Notes: generated from the letters alone by a model not told the origin. Shown: positions 25,520 through 37,027, numbered from the stretch's first letter. The stretch is 64,000 nt of DNA from Mesorhizobium sp. 65-26 (GCA_001899205.1 MKVL01000025.1:496001-560000), one strand, 5' to 3'. Made by a program: numbers and translations.

Positions 25520-26446
25520 ATGACCGACGCCGCATTCACGGATCAGCCCGCGGATTTCGATACGCGCGTCCTTGCCGCGATCGAAAGCCTGCCACCCGCC
25601 GAGCAGCGGATGGCGCGCTTCTTCGTCAGCCAGAAGCAATCGGTGCTGCTGGGGTCCGCCGCCGAGATCGCGCAACTGGCCGGCGCCAGCGACGCCACCG
25701 TCGTGCGCACGGCGCGCGCGCTGGGTTTCGAGAGCCTTTCGGCACTGCGTCAGATGCTGCTTTCGGACCTCACGGGAACACCCTCGCCGGGCAGGCGGCT
25801 GGCGCGCACGCTGGAAGAGACGGGTGACGACAGCGCCGGCGCGCTGCGTCATGTCATCGGCATCCATGAAGATGTGCTCGGCGCGCTCAAGCGCCCGGAA
25901 CTGGCTGCCGCCTTCGGGCGGGCCGTCGACATACTGGCGGGAGCCGGCCGTCGCCATGTCTTCGGCATCGGCCCATCCGGCGCCATGGCCGAATATGCCA
26001 GCCTGCAGTTCAACAGGATCGGCCTGCCCACCGCCGCGCTTTCAGTGTCGGGTGTCGCGCTTGCCGATCGCCTGCTCTGGCTGGCAGAGGGCGACGCCGT
26101 GCTGATGATGGCCTATGCGCCGCTCTACCGCGAGGTCGAGATCGTTCTCGACCAGGCCCACCAGATGGGCGTGCCCGTGGTGCTGGTCAGCGACAATCTC
26201 GGGCCGTTCGTCTCCGACAAGGTGGCGGAAATCCTCCCGGTCCCACGCGGCAAGGCCGATCATCTGGCCATGCATGGCGGGACCATGGTGCTGATCGAGG
26301 CGCTGATCATCGCACTGGCGGGGCGTGGTGCCGAGGCGGCTTTCGACAGTCTGGACCGGCTCGGCAACCTGCGGAGCTCCATCGATAGTGCCTGGAGCAA
26401 ACGGGGAACAAGAAAGAAAAAAGAGAGCAGAAAGAAAAGTACATAA
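25520..26446 (+). CDS. MurR/RpiR-family transcriptional regulator
   Basis: A 308 aa regulator. The N-terminal HTH (about residues 1-77) has RMARFFVSQKQSVLLGSAAEIAQLAGASDATVVRTARALGF in the family register. A SIS phosphosugar-binding domain (about 120-255) follows, with HVFGIGPSGAMAEYASLQ and PVVLVSDNLGPF. These proteins sense phosphosugars or related ligands. The gene ends in an unusual lysine-rich tail (SKRGTRKKKESRKKST) encoded by an A-rich stretch. It is immediately upstream of the ABC importer genes (67 bp), so it is the likely regulator of that system. The inverted repeat GTAGC-GATT-GCTAC near 25483-25496 may be an operator. Confidence 0.88.
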   Translation: MTDAAFTDQPADFDTRVLAAIESLPPAEQRMARFFVSQKQSVLLGSAAEIAQLAGASDATVVRTARALGFESLSALRQMLLSDLTGTPSPGRRLARTLEETGDDSAGALRHVIGIHEDVLGALKRPELAAAFGRAVDILAGAGRRHVFGIGPSGAMAEYASLQFNRIGLPTAALSVSGVALADRLLWLAEGDAVLMMAYAPLYREVEIVLDQAHQMGVPVVLVSDNLGPFVSDKVAEILPVPRGKADHLAMHGGTMVLIEALIIALAGRGAEAAFDSLDRLGNLRSSIDSAWSKRGTRKKKESRKKST

Positions 26447-26513
26447 AAGTTTCAAGATAGATTTATACAGTTAAAATTGGAAATTCTCTGCTCAAAATTC
26501 AAGGAGAAATAAA

Positions 26514-27518
26514 ATGAAAATGCAAACTGGTTTTGCGTTTGCTTTTGGACTGTCCATTCTTTCGTTAGTGTCGCCGGTCTCGGCCGCTGACCTGGTTCTC
26601 TACGATGCGCTCGATTTCGCGGCTCCGGTGGCGAAGGCCTTTCAGGCGAAGACCGGGCTGACGGTCGACGTGGTCGAACCCGGCAGCACCGGCGAGACCC
26701 TTAGCAAGATTGCCGCCGAGGGTAGCAACCCGCAATTCGACATCGTCTGGCTCGACGGTTCGGCTGTCATGGAGCGCATGGCGACCGACCATGTCCTGCA
26801 GGCGATCCCGGCTGGCGCCTATGACAAGGTTGCATTCACGGCTTTCGGCAAGTCGCTGGTTCCGGCGAGCCATGCCTTCCTGCCCACGGGCGCCAGCACG
26901 ACCGCCATCGAGGTGAACACCAAAAAGGTTCCGGCCGACAAGATGCCGAAATCCTGGGCCGACCTCCAGTCGTTCTCCGGCAAGGTCGCGGCCAAGGACC
27001 CCAACCTGTCGGGTCCGGCCTATCAATGGCTGGCGGGCATCTTCCAGACCAATGGGCTTGAGGACGGCAAGGCGCTGCTGAGCAAGACGCTCACCAACAA
27101 GACCCTTTCCGGCCTGTCGAGCGGCGGCAAGGTCAACAAGGCGGTGCTCACCGGGGACGCCGTCGTTGGCATCAACCAGGACAGCGCCATCTTCTCGAAG
27201 ATCGCCGCCGGCGAGCCTGTCGTCGCTGTCTATCCGAAGGAGGGCTCCGTCGCCCTTCCGCAAGGGCTCGGCATCAGCGCCAAGACCCAGCACATGGACG
27301 CGGCGCGGAAGTTCATCGATTTCGTCACAAGCGCCGAAGGCCAGGCAGCGATGCAGAATGGCGACGACACCGATTTCTTCTTCATTCCGGTCATCGACGG
27401 GGTGAAGCCAAAGCCGGGACGCGAGACCGCCATCACCTACACCCACCTCGATGACGCGGTCGCCGCTGCTCACGAGACCGAGTGGAAGCAATGGTACAAG
27501 GACAATTTCGTCCAGTGA
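26514..27518 (+). CDS. ABC transporter substrate-binding protein (ferric-iron/phosphonate type)
   Basis: A 334 aa periplasmic binding protein with a signal peptide ending near residue 24 (SPVSAADL). The mature part resembles the AfuA/FbpA-like extracellular binding proteins of cluster 1: LVLYDALDFAAPVAKAFQAKTGL, FDIVWLDGSAVMERMA, SWADLQSFSGKVAAKDP and ALPQGLGISAKTQHMDAARKFIDFVTSAEGQ. Related proteins carry Fe(III), thiamine, or 2-aminoethylphosphonate, so the ligand is uncertain, and a typical tyrosine-pair iron site is not evident to me. AAGGAG lies 7 nt before the ATG. The 5' end of the gene is markedly AT-rich compared with the rest. Confidence 0.88.
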   Translation: MKMQTGFAFAFGLSILSLVSPVSAADLVLYDALDFAAPVAKAFQAKTGLTVDVVEPGSTGETLSKIAAEGSNPQFDIVWLDGSAVMERMATDHVLQAIPAGAYDKVAFTAFGKSLVPASHAFLPTGASTTAIEVNTKKVPADKMPKSWADLQSFSGKVAAKDPNLSGPAYQWLAGIFQTNGLEDGKALLSKTLTNKTLSGLSSGGKVNKAVLTGDAVVGINQDSAIFSKIAAGEPVVAVYPKEGSVALPQGLGISAKTQHMDAARKFIDFVTSAEGQAAMQNGDDTDFFFIPVIDGVKPKPGRETAITYTHLDDAVAAAHETEWKQWYKDNFVQ

Positions 27519-27531
27519 ACCGGGCCTCGCG

Positions 27532-29361
27532 ATGATGGCTGTTCTCCAGCATGGTGGCGCCGCGAGCCTGGCTCGCGGCGCTGGCCTTCCAGGGCCGGCA
27601 AGCCTGCTTGCCGGGCTGCGCCGCCACGGCGGCGCGCTGGCGGTCTACGCCGCCTTTGCCCTGCTGATCGGATTGCCGCTTGCATGCGTGCTGGCGCAGG
27701 CCATCCTGCCCGGCCTTTTCGATCCGCGCCAGGCGAGCGGCGCCTTGAGCCTCGAGCCGCTGGCACGGATATTCTCGTCGCCACGAATGGCCACCTCGGT
27801 GCTGCATTCGCTCGAACTCGGCGCGATGGTGGCCGTCACCACCACGGTGCTCGGCGGAGCCTTTGCCGTCCTGACGCGCCGTTGCGACCTCCCGTTTCGC
27901 GCCGTGGTCTCAGCCTTGCCTTGGCTGGTCTTCCTGACGCCTTCCTATCTCAAGGCCCTGGCCTGGGTGCTGCTGATGTCGCCCGGCGGCTATCTGGCGC
28001 AGTTCGGGCTGCTGCCGCCGGCGTGGAGCGATGCCTTTTTCGGCCTGACGGGCCTCGTCTTCGTCCACACGCTCGGCCTGTTCCCCCTGGCGAGCTTCAT
28101 CATCGGCAGCGCCCTTGCCGGGCTGGGCAGCGAGATGGAGGACGCCGCCCGCCTTTCGGGCGCCAATCCCTGGCGGATATGGCTGCGGGTGAACGGACCG
28201 CTGCTTGCCCCGGCAATCGCGCTCAGCCTCATTGCCGTGTTTGCCGAGGTGCTGTCCGATTTCGGGCTCGCCTCGACCATCGCCCGCATGTCGAGCTTCG
28301 GCGTCCTGACCTATGGCATCTATGCCGCCGCGAGCGACTATCCGGTAGACTTCCCCGCGGCTGGTGCCCAGGCTCTCGTCCTGCTCGCGCTCGTTCTGCT
28401 CGTCGTCCTGGCCGACAGGCTGCTGCGGCGGCGCGCCGATCCGAGGCTGATTTCGGGTCGGACGAAGCCGGCGCGGCTTTACGATCTTGGCCCATGGCGC
28501 TGGGCCGCGCTCAGTGCGGTGCTCGTCATTGCTTTCCTGGCGCTCGTCCTGCCGCTCGCGGCCATCGCCGCGCGAGCTCTGAGCCAGACGCTAGGACATG
28601 GGCTGGTGTGGAGCAACGTCACAATGGCCAATGTCTCGGCCGCCCTCAGCTCCAGCACGCCTGCCAATGACGGGCTGTTGCGCAGTCTCGGCTATGCCGG
28701 CCTTACCGCCATCATCACCAGCGCGCTTGCCCTTGTCCTGTCGGCGCAGCTCGACCGTTCCAATCCGGTGATGCGGGCGATCGTCGTCGGCCTGGCGCTC
28801 GGCGCCGTCGCCATACCCGGCATCGTGCTGGGCTTCGGCTACATCCTGGTCTGGAACCGCTTGCCGGGTTTTCGCGACTGGCCGTTCCCTCACTATGGCG
28901 ACGGCTCGCTTCTTGTGCTGGGCTACGTCGCCGCCGCGCTTCCCTATTGCCTGGTCGTCATCCTGTCCGCCATTGGCCAGTTGGCGCCAAGCCTCGGCGA
29001 TGCGGCGCGCCTGCATGGCGCGGGCACGCTGCGGCGCATGCTCACGATCACCTTGCCGCTGGTCTTCGTCAGCGTGGTGACGGCCTTCCTGCTGACCTTC
29101 ATCCGCACCGTTTTCGAGCTGCCCATGTCGCAGATGCTGATCCCGCAGAGCGGGGCGCCCGCGCCGACACTGATCCTCAAACTGTTCAGCCACGACCGGG
29201 ACGGGCTGGCTTCGGCCATTGCGCTGGTGGCGATGGCGGCCGCCGGAACGGCCGCGACCATGGTCTGGATTGCCTCGCGCCGCTTCATCGGTCCGCGCCG
29301 GCGCCCTGTTGCCAACGGCGTCCCAGGAGCCTTTTCGGCCGAGCGAGGGGAGAAACGATGA
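27532..29361 (+). CDS. ABC transporter permease, fused two-domain (FbpB/ThiP type)
   Basis: A 609 aa inner-membrane permease with about twelve transmembrane helices in two homologous halves, as in FbpB-like iron and ThiP thiamine permeases. Each half has the EAA-type cytoplasmic loop: EMEDAARLSGANPWRIWLRVNGPLL near residue 200 and SLGDAARLHGAGTLRRMLTITLPLV near 490. The ATG at 27532 follows the binding-protein stop by 13 nt. Its last bases overlap the ATPase gene start (ATGA). Translational coupling and domain fusion imply a homodomain importer powered by the downstream ATPase. Confidence 0.92.
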   Translation: MMAVLQHGGAASLARGAGLPGPASLLAGLRRHGGALAVYAAFALLIGLPLACVLAQAILPGLFDPRQASGALSLEPLARIFSSPRMATSVLHSLELGAMVAVTTTVLGGAFAVLTRRCDLPFRAVVSALPWLVFLTPSYLKALAWVLLMSPGGYLAQFGLLPPAWSDAFFGLTGLVFVHTLGLFPLASFIIGSALAGLGSEMEDAARLSGANPWRIWLRVNGPLLAPAIALSLIAVFAEVLSDFGLASTIARMSSFGVLTYGIYAAASDYPVDFPAAGAQALVLLALVLLVVLADRLLRRRADPRLISGRTKPARLYDLGPWRWAALSAVLVIAFLALVLPLAAIAARALSQTLGHGLVWSNVTMANVSAALSSSTPANDGLLRSLGYAGLTAIITSALALVLSAQLDRSNPVMRAIVVGLALGAVAIPGIVLGFGYILVWNRLPGFRDWPFPHYGDGSLLVLGYVAAALPYCLVVILSAIGQLAPSLGDAARLHGAGTLRRMLTITLPLVFVSVVTAFLLTFIRTVFELPMSQMLIPQSGAPAPTLILKLFSHDRDGLASAIALVAMAAAGTAATMVWIASRRFIGPRRRPVANGVPGAFSAERGEKR

Positions 29362-30401
29362 CGGCGTCCCTGCATTGCGCCGGCCTGTGCAAATCGCTGG
29401 GCGGCCGGCCGATCCTGCGTGATCTCGACATCCGGATCGAAGCCGGCGAGGTGGTGTCGCTGCTCGGCGCCAGCGGTTCCGGCAAGACAACCCTGCTGCG
29501 CATCATCGCCGGCCTGGTCGAGCCCGACAGTGGTTCGATAGCGCTGGACGGACGCCTCGTCTGGGGCGGACAGACGGCGGTGCCGGCGGAAAAGCGCCGC
29601 GTCGGCATGGTTTTCCAGGACTATGCGCTATGGCCGCATATGACGGTTGCCGGCAACCTAGCCTTCGGCCTGCACTCGCAGCGGCTTCCGGAACGCGAGA
29701 TCGTGGCGCGTCTCGACCATGCGCTGGACGTCACCAGGCTGGCGCCTTTCCGCGATCGCTACCCCGCGGAGCTGTCCGGCGGCCAGCAGCAGCGTGTCGC
29801 CATCGCGCGCTGCCTGGCGGCCCGCCCGGCATTGATGCTGTTCGACGAGCCCCTCAGCAATCTCGACGCGGCGCTGCGCGAGGACATGAGGATCGAGATG
29901 ATGGACCTCGTGCGTCGCGAGGCCATCACGGTTGTCTACGTAACCCATGATCAGGCGGAAGCGATGGCCGTCTCCGACCGCATCGCCGTCATGCGGTCGG
30001 GCGAGATCGCCCAGCTCGACACGCCGAAGGCGATCTACGAGGCGCCGGCCGATTCCTTCGTCGCCAGCTTCATCGGCGGCTTCTCGGTCCTGCAGGGCGA
30101 AGTCCGCGACGAATTGTTCCGTATCCAGGGCGGTGGCGCCGAAGCCGTGCGCGCCCCCGGCGCGGGCGCAGGCGCCGGCATGCTCGTCGTGCGGCCGGAG
30201 GATGCCCGCCCGGCCGAGGCTCATCCGTGCAACCGGCTGCAGGGCAAGGTGCTGTCGCGCGCCTACCAGGGCCGGTGCTGGCGTTTGGCGGTCGACCTCG
30301 GATCACAGCGCGTGCGTCTCGACTGGCCCGATGCGCCGCCTGTAGGCGAGCCGCTCGCCTTCTCGCTGCCGCCGGAGCGCTGCGTGGTGCTCAGGACGTA
30401 G
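29358..30401 (+). CDS. ABC transporter ATP-binding protein
   Basis: A 347 aa ATPase of the FbpC/PotA-like group. Walker A is GASGSGKTT near residues 36-44, the Q-loop FQDYALWPH near 86, the signature [17 protein letters not shown] near 138, Walker [13 protein letters not shown], and the H-loop [15 protein letters not shown]. The C-terminal ~100 residues form a TOBE-like domain ([29 protein letters not shown]). ATG 29358 overlaps the permease stop by 4 nt; an upstream open frame is antisense-free shadow of the permease gene and is rejected. Together with the preceding two genes this is a complete importer. Confidence 0.95.
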   Translation: MTASLHCAGLCKSLGGRPILRDLDIRIEAGEVVSLLGASGSGKTTLLRIIAGLVEPDSGSIALDGRLVWGGQTAVPAEKRRVGMVFQDYALWPHMTVAGNLAFGLHSQRLPEREIVARLDHALDVTRLAPFRDRYPAELSGGQQQRVAIARCLAARPALMLFDEPLSNLDAALREDMRIEMMDLVRREAITVVYVTHDQAEAMAVSDRIAVMRSGEIAQLDTPKAIYEAPADSFVASFIGGFSVLQGEVRDELFRIQGGGAEAVRAPGAGAGAGMLVVRPEDARPAEAHPCNRLQGKVLSRAYQGRCWRLAVDLGSQRVRLDWPDAPPVGEPLAFSLPPERCVVLRT

Positions 30402-30432
30402 CGCTTGTCTTCGAAAGGTATAGGATGCCCGC

Positions 30433-31188
30433 ATGCATGATCTGACACCGATAATATCGACCGTCACAGCCGCTTTCCTCGCCTCCTTCGTCGAGGTGGT
30501 CGAGGCCTTCACCATCGTGCTCGCGGTCGGCGTTACGCGCAGCTGGCGTCCGGCGCTCACCGGCACCGCCCTGGCGCTGGTGGTGCTCGCCGCGCTGGTG
30601 CTGGCGTTCGGACCACTGCTCGCGCTCGTGCCCATCGCGACGCTGCAGTTCGTGGTCGGCGTGCTGCTCATCCTGTTCGGCATGCGCTGGCTCCGCAAGG
30701 CGATCCTGCGCAGCGTCGGCGTCATCGCGCTCCACGACGAGGATGCCGCCTTTTCGAAGGAGACCGCCGAGCTGAACCGGCAGGCCAGCGACAAGCGCGC
30801 CGATTATTTGGCCGGGCTCGCGGCATTCAAGGCGGTGCTGCTGGAAGGCGTCGAGGTGGTCTTCATCGTCATCGCTGTCGGTGCGGCGCATGGCCAGACC
30901 GGTTATGCCAGCCTCGGCGCGCTCGCCGCCCTTATCCTGGTCACGCTGATCGGCCTCGTCGTTCACCGGCCGCTGGCTAGGGTGCCCGAGAACGCGCTCA
31001 AATTCGTGGTCGGCCTGATGCTGACCAGCTTCGGCATCTTCTGGACGGGCGAGGGCATCGGCGCCGAATGGCCTGGCGCGGATCTCGCCTTGCTGGCGAT
31101 CTTCGCCGTCATCGCGCTCGCCTCCTTCGCAATCGTGCGCTGGATGCGTGGCACAGACCTCACTCCGGACCGGAGGGCCGCCCGATGA
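30433..31188 (+). CDS. Membrane protein with two ExxE repeats (FTR1-like?)
   Basis: A 251 aa polytopic protein with about six to seven helices and an internal duplication. The first half carries VEVVEAFTIVLAVG (residues 20-33) and the second LLEGVEVVFIVIAVG (about 136-150). The paired glutamates inside membrane segments recall the REGLE motif of FTR1/OFeT iron permeases, but the arginine is missing, so this is only a resemblance. It may equally belong to an uncharacterised membrane family (COG4280-like). It starts 31 bp after the ABC ATPase and overlaps the next small membrane gene by 4 nt. Confidence 0.7.
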   Translation: MHDLTPIISTVTAAFLASFVEVVEAFTIVLAVGVTRSWRPALTGTALALVVLAALVLAFGPLLALVPIATLQFVVGVLLILFGMRWLRKAILRSVGVIALHDEDAAFSKETAELNRQASDKRADYLAGLAAFKAVLLEGVEVVFIVIAVGAAHGQTGYASLGALAALILVTLIGLVVHRPLARVPENALKFVVGLMLTSFGIFWTGEGIGAEWPGADLALLAIFAVIALASFAIVRWMRGTDLTPDRRAAR

Positions 31189-31394
31189 ACATCGTCCGTG
31201 TTATTTTCAGCGAGCTCGTCGGCATGTTCGTCGACGACGGCTATCTGGCGCTGCTGGCGCTGATCCTGATCGCCGCGGTCACCGCGGCGGTGAAGCTTCT
31301 GGCGCTTCCGCCGCTGCCGGGAGCCTATCTCCTGCTCGCCGGCTGTCTCGTCATCCTGCTGGAAAGCGTCAGGCGCGCCGCTTCGCGGCGCTGA
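31185..31394 (+). CDS. Small membrane protein (69 aa)
   Basis: A 69 aa protein starting at the ATGA overlap with the preceding membrane gene. It has two hydrophobic segments (GYLALLALILIAAVTAAVKLLAL and PLPGAYLLLAGCLVILLESVRR) and a basic C-terminus. The tight coupling suggests it works with the ExxE-motif membrane protein. No family is recognised. The ribosome site CGGAGGGCCGCCCG is inside the upstream gene. Confidence 0.7.
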   Translation: MNIVRVIFSELVGMFVDDGYLALLALILIAAVTAAVKLLALPPLPGAYLLLAGCLVILLESVRRAASRR

Positions 31395-31474
31395 ACGGAA
31401 GGCACGGGCGCACGTGCCGCTTGCTTGCAGGTTTCAGGCGGGGGGACGGCGGGAGAACCATTCCCCGGAACCGG

Positions 31475-31503
31475 AAAAGGCGACCGCCAACGGCGGCCGC
31501 CTT
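31475..31503 (-). terminator. Rho-independent terminator of the small secreted-protein gene
   Basis: AAGGCG-a-CCGCC (31477-31488) pairs with GGCGG-c-CGCCTT (31492-31503) across the loop AAC, an 11-pair stem with one mismatch. On the minus strand the stem is followed by TT, giving a TTTT tail with the stem end. It lies 12 bp past the stop of the gene at 31515-31742 and also faces the end of the plus-strand operon. Confidence 0.65.
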
Positions 31504-31514
31504 CCGTCAAGCTC

Positions 31515-31742
31515 TTACTTCTTCTTGCATTCCGGCGCCGCCTTCATCGCGGCATTCGCCTCGGCGGCAGTCTTGTACGAGGTCTTTCCGACCATGATCG
31601 AGGCTTTGCCGTCGGGCTTGGTCTTGGAAACCGAACAGGTTTTGCTGCTCGGGTGCTGAACGACGAAATACTCGTTCGCCGCGAAGGCGGGAGCGGCCGC
31701 CATCAGCAGCGCGATCGTCACAGGGATAAGGGTCTTGCGCAC
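31515..31742 (-). CDS. Small secreted protein, lysine-rich C-terminus
   Basis: A 75 aa protein: signal peptide (residues 1-21, ALLMAAAPAFA), then NEYFVVQHPSSKTCSVSKTKPDG and an Ala/Lys-rich end CKKK. Two cysteines in the mature part could form a disulfide. Similar short periplasmic proteins are common in Rhizobiales but have no known function. The gene has its own terminator and lies alone, convergent with the ABC operon. Confidence 0.7.
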   Translation of the reverse strand: MRKTLIPVTIALLMAAAPAFAANEYFVVQHPSSKTCSVSKTKPDGKASIMVGKTSYKTAAEANAAMKAAPECKKK

Positions 31743-31974
31743 GAAATTACTCCATCAAAGGCGCCCCGAAAGATTTTGCCCAAGGCCTTAATGCCGGAAC
31801 GATCTGTCTGCCGCATTGCTGGCAGATTACGGTTTGGTATATCGGCGCTCGGCTTGGCGGCACACGCCTTTTCGATGGCGCGAAAGAGCGCTGCCGGCAC
31901 TCTTGGCAGGCGCTTTTCGGAAATCAATTTCGTCTTCGTGCGGCCATGGTGGAAGGCAGGCCGGGTCGCCAGTA

Positions 31975-33402
31975 TCAGACCCTGGTGCCGCCGAGCGTCA
32001 TCTGGTTCATCCTGAGATGCGGCTGGCCGACGCCGACGGGCACGCCCTGTCCGGCCTTGCCGCACATGCCGATGCCGGTGTCGAGCTTCATGTCGTTGCC
32101 GACCATGGCGACACGGTGCATGGCGTCCGGCCCGTTGCCGATCAGCATCGCGCCCTTGATCGGCTGCGTCACCTTGCCGTTCTCGATCATGTAGGCCTCG
32201 GTGCAGCCGAACACGAATTTGCCGGACGTGATATCGACCTGGCCGCCGCCGAAGGAAACGGCGTAGACGCCGTTCTTCACCGAGGCGATGATCTCGGCGG
32301 GCTCCATGTCGCCCGATGTCATGTAAGTGTTGGTCATGCGCGGCATCGGCTCGTGGGCGTAGCCCTCGCGGCGTCCGTTGCCGGTCGCCTTCATGCCCAT
32401 CAGCCTGGCATTCTGGCGGTCCTGCATGTAGCCCACGAGCTTGCCGTCCTCGATCAGCACATTGCGCGCCGAGGGTGTGCCCTCATCGTCGACCGTCAGT
32501 GATCCGCGCCGCTCCGCGATGGTGCCGTCATCGACGACAGTGACGCCCTTGGCTGCGACCTGCTGCCCCAGCAGTCCTGCGAAGGCCGAGGTCTTCTTGC
32601 GGTTGAAGTCGCCTTCCAGTCCGTGGCCAACGGCCTCGTGCAGCATCACCCCCGGCCAGCCGCTGGACAGCACGATGTCGAACGTGCCGGCCGGCGCCGG
32701 CACGGCTTCAAGGTTGACCAACGCCTGCCTGAGCGCCTCGCTGGCGGCATGCTTCCAGCTTTCCTCCGTCAGGAACTCGCCAAAGCCCTTGCGACCGCCC
32801 ATGCCATAGGAGCCGCTCTCCTGGCGGTCGCCCTGGCCGACCACCACGGACACGTTGATCCTGACCAGCGGCCTGACATCGCGCACGAGCTGACCATCGC
32901 CACGCACGATCTCGACATGCTGCCAGGAAGAGACGAGGGAGGCCGAAACCTGCCTGACGCGCGGATCGTTGTTACGCAGCCATGCGTCGATTTCCTGCAG
33001 CAGCTTGGCCTTGGCCTCGAAGGACGGCGACGGGATCGGGTTCTCCTCGCCGTAGAGATGGCGGTTGGTGCGCGCCGGCGCCGCCGCCAGCGTGCCGGAA
33101 TAGCCGCCCTTGACCGCCGAGACGGCGTCGGAGGCGCGCAAGAGCGCTGCTTCCGAAAGGTCGCTGGAATGGGCATAACCGCTGGCCTCGCCCGCGACCG
33201 CGCGCAGGCCGAAGCCCTGATCGGTGTTGAAATTGGCCGTCTTCAGTCGGCCATTGTCGAACATCAGCGCTTCGCTTTCGCTGTATTCGAGGAAGAGTTC
33301 GCCGTCATCGGCGCCCCGGATGGTGTCGGCGACGATCTCCTTGACGCGATCCTCGGAAATGTCGAACTGGCCGAGCAGGCTGGTCATGGCGTGTCCATTC
33401 AT
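31975..33402 (-). CDS. tldD: Metalloprotease TldD
   Basis: A 475 aa TldD subunit of the TldD/TldE peptidase, a cytosolic protease that trims peptide substrates such as microcin precursors. The zinc motif HEAVGHGLEGDFN (H-E-x-x-x-H) is near residue 270. ERRGSLTVDDEGTPS and GREGYAHEPMPRMTNTYM-like segments are also present. The N-terminus is taken as ATG 33402; ATG 33387 is an alternative five codons in. TldE/PmbA is not in this window. The gene precedes ialB in the chromosome order but is downstream of it in transcription, with a 135 bp gap. Confidence 0.93.
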   Translation of the reverse strand: MNGHAMTSLLGQFDISEDRVKEIVADTIRGADDGELFLEYSESEALMFDNGRLKTANFNTDQGFGLRAVAGEASGYAHSSDLSEAALLRASDAVSAVKGGYSGTLAAAPARTNRHLYGEENPIPSPSFEAKAKLLQEIDAWLRNNDPRVRQVSASLVSSWQHVEIVRGDGQLVRDVRPLVRINVSVVVGQGDRQESGSYGMGGRKGFGEFLTEESWKHAASEALRQALVNLEAVPAPAGTFDIVLSSGWPGVMLHEAVGHGLEGDFNRKKTSAFAGLLGQQVAAKGVTVVDDGTIAERRGSLTVDDEGTPSARNVLIEDGKLVGYMQDRQNARLMGMKATGNGRREGYAHEPMPRMTNTYMTSGDMEPAEIIASVKNGVYAVSFGGGQVDITSGKFVFGCTEAYMIENGKVTQPIKGAMLIGNGPDAMHRVAMVGNDMKLDTGIGMCGKAGQGVPVGVGQPHLRMNQMTLGGTRV

Positions 33403-33537
33403 GAAGGCTGTTTTCTTCCTGCATGTAGGCCCGAAGCCAGGCCGAGACAATCGCCCGCCGCCCGGTATCGAAACCCGGCGGCACTGAAGAGCCTGCGTCG
33501 ATGATGGAACGGGCGCGCCGAGAGCGGGCCCGCGATG

Positions 33538-34068
33538 TCAGGGCAGGGCGGCGAAGCCGTCCGCGAAGCCCTTCAGATCGACAGGAATGCCGATGCCTTC
33601 CTCGGGCGTCTGGAACACGATGAAGGTGGCGGACGTTCCGCTCTTCAGCGTGTCGAGCAGCGGCTTCTCGAGGATAACCTCGGCATAGCAGCCGTCCTGG
33701 AAGCAGCGCACGAAATATGCCCGGCCAATATCCTTGCCGTCGACATTGAGGCCGAGGCCGTTCGGCAGCAGCACTCCGAGCGGCGCAAGAACACGCAGGA
33801 TCTCGGCCTTGTTGTCGGCGGTGCGCAGCACCACCACCGAGAGCCCCATCTCGGGACGATCCTCGGCGACGACGTTCTGCATCATCACACATTGTTCGGA
33901 CGTCGCTCCGGCGGGCGTGTCGCAGATGATCGACCACGCTCCGTGCGTCGACTTGACCGTGCCGCTCGGCTGCGCGCCGGCGGCGTGGCCGAGCGAAGGC
34001 AGGCCAACGGCGGACAGGGCGGCAAGAAAGACGACCTTCGCCAGGGGTCTCGAAAGCCAGAGGGTCAT
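33538..34068 (-). CDS. Invasion-associated locus B (IalB) family protein
   Basis: A 176 aa periplasmic protein with a signal peptide (LAKVVFLAALSAVGLPSLGHA) followed by the IalB domain. Landmarks are HGAWSIICDTPAGATSEQCVMMQNVV with a conserved cysteine pair, YFVRCFQDGCYAEVILEKPLLDTLKSG near residues 115-141, and FIVFQTPEEGIGIPVDLKGFADGFAAL at the end. IalB proteins are widespread in Rhizobiales and named from Bartonella invasion; a role in non-pathogens is unknown. ATG at 34068 is the start giving the normal signal peptide. Confidence 0.88.
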   Translation of the reverse strand: MTLWLSRPLAKVVFLAALSAVGLPSLGHAAGAQPSGTVKSTHGAWSIICDTPAGATSEQCVMMQNVVAEDRPEMGLSVVVLRTADNKAEILRVLAPLGVLLPNGLGLNVDGKDIGRAYFVRCFQDGCYAEVILEKPLLDTLKSGTSATFIVFQTPEEGIGIPVDLKGFADGFAALP

Positions 34069-34446
34069 GACGGCTCCATTGCGAATCACGGCACTTTAAG
34101 CCGCGCCAAGGCCAAGTAAAGGATGAGAGGCCGGCCGGGCCGCTCCGAAAATGGCCCATCCAAAGCTTTTCCGTGCCAATTCCGCCCGAATTGCGACCGC
34201 TGGAGTGTGCCCGGCTGCCTGGTCGGCACAGTTCGGGCGCGGGAACTCCGCATCGGATTCGTCCGGGCGGGTTTCATTGCCCCTGGCGTGCGCGCCCGGC
34301 TTGCGCGCAAAAATGCCGCATGATTTCCGCCGCTCCTTTCTTGCGGAGGGAAATAGAGTATGGTTTGAACCAGCCTTGGGACTGACCGGGATTCCCATCC
34401 CGGCATTGTACGTTATTCTCGCGCAGCAGCGGCGAGGGACCGGGAG
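34069..34446. promoter_or_regulatory. Divergent ialB / coxB promoter region
   Basis: This 378 bp stretch contains no convincing gene. It separates the divergent ialB and cytochrome oxidase operons and should carry both promoters. Notable features are an A/T-rich segment GCAAAAATGCCGCATG (34302-34323 area), TTGCGGAGGGAAATAGAGTATGG (34343-34365) as possible promoter DNA, and a strong hairpin at 34386-34403. I cannot assign exact start sites. Confidence 0.5.
34386..34403 (+). promoter_or_regulatory. Leader hairpin before coxB
   Basis: CCGGGAT (34386-34392), loop TCCC, ATCCCGG (34397-34403): a perfect 7 bp stem with a 4 nt loop, 43 bp before the coxB start. There is no T-run, so it is not a standard terminator. 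It could stabilise the oxidase mRNA or act as an operator dyad. Confidence 0.45.

Positions 34447-37027
<2,581 letters not shown>

Noticed and set aside
26390-26446. Frameshift at the end of the RpiR gene giving the Lys-rich tail
   Set aside because: The SIS domain is complete before the tail, and no alternative frame continues a recognisable sequence, so a natural tail is simpler.
31743-31974. Hidden gene or structured RNA between the small secreted protein and tldD
   Set aside because: Only a 6 bp hairpin (TCTGCC-GCATTGCT-GGCAGA near 31809) is visible. Open frames here extend from antisense of tldD and show no domain.
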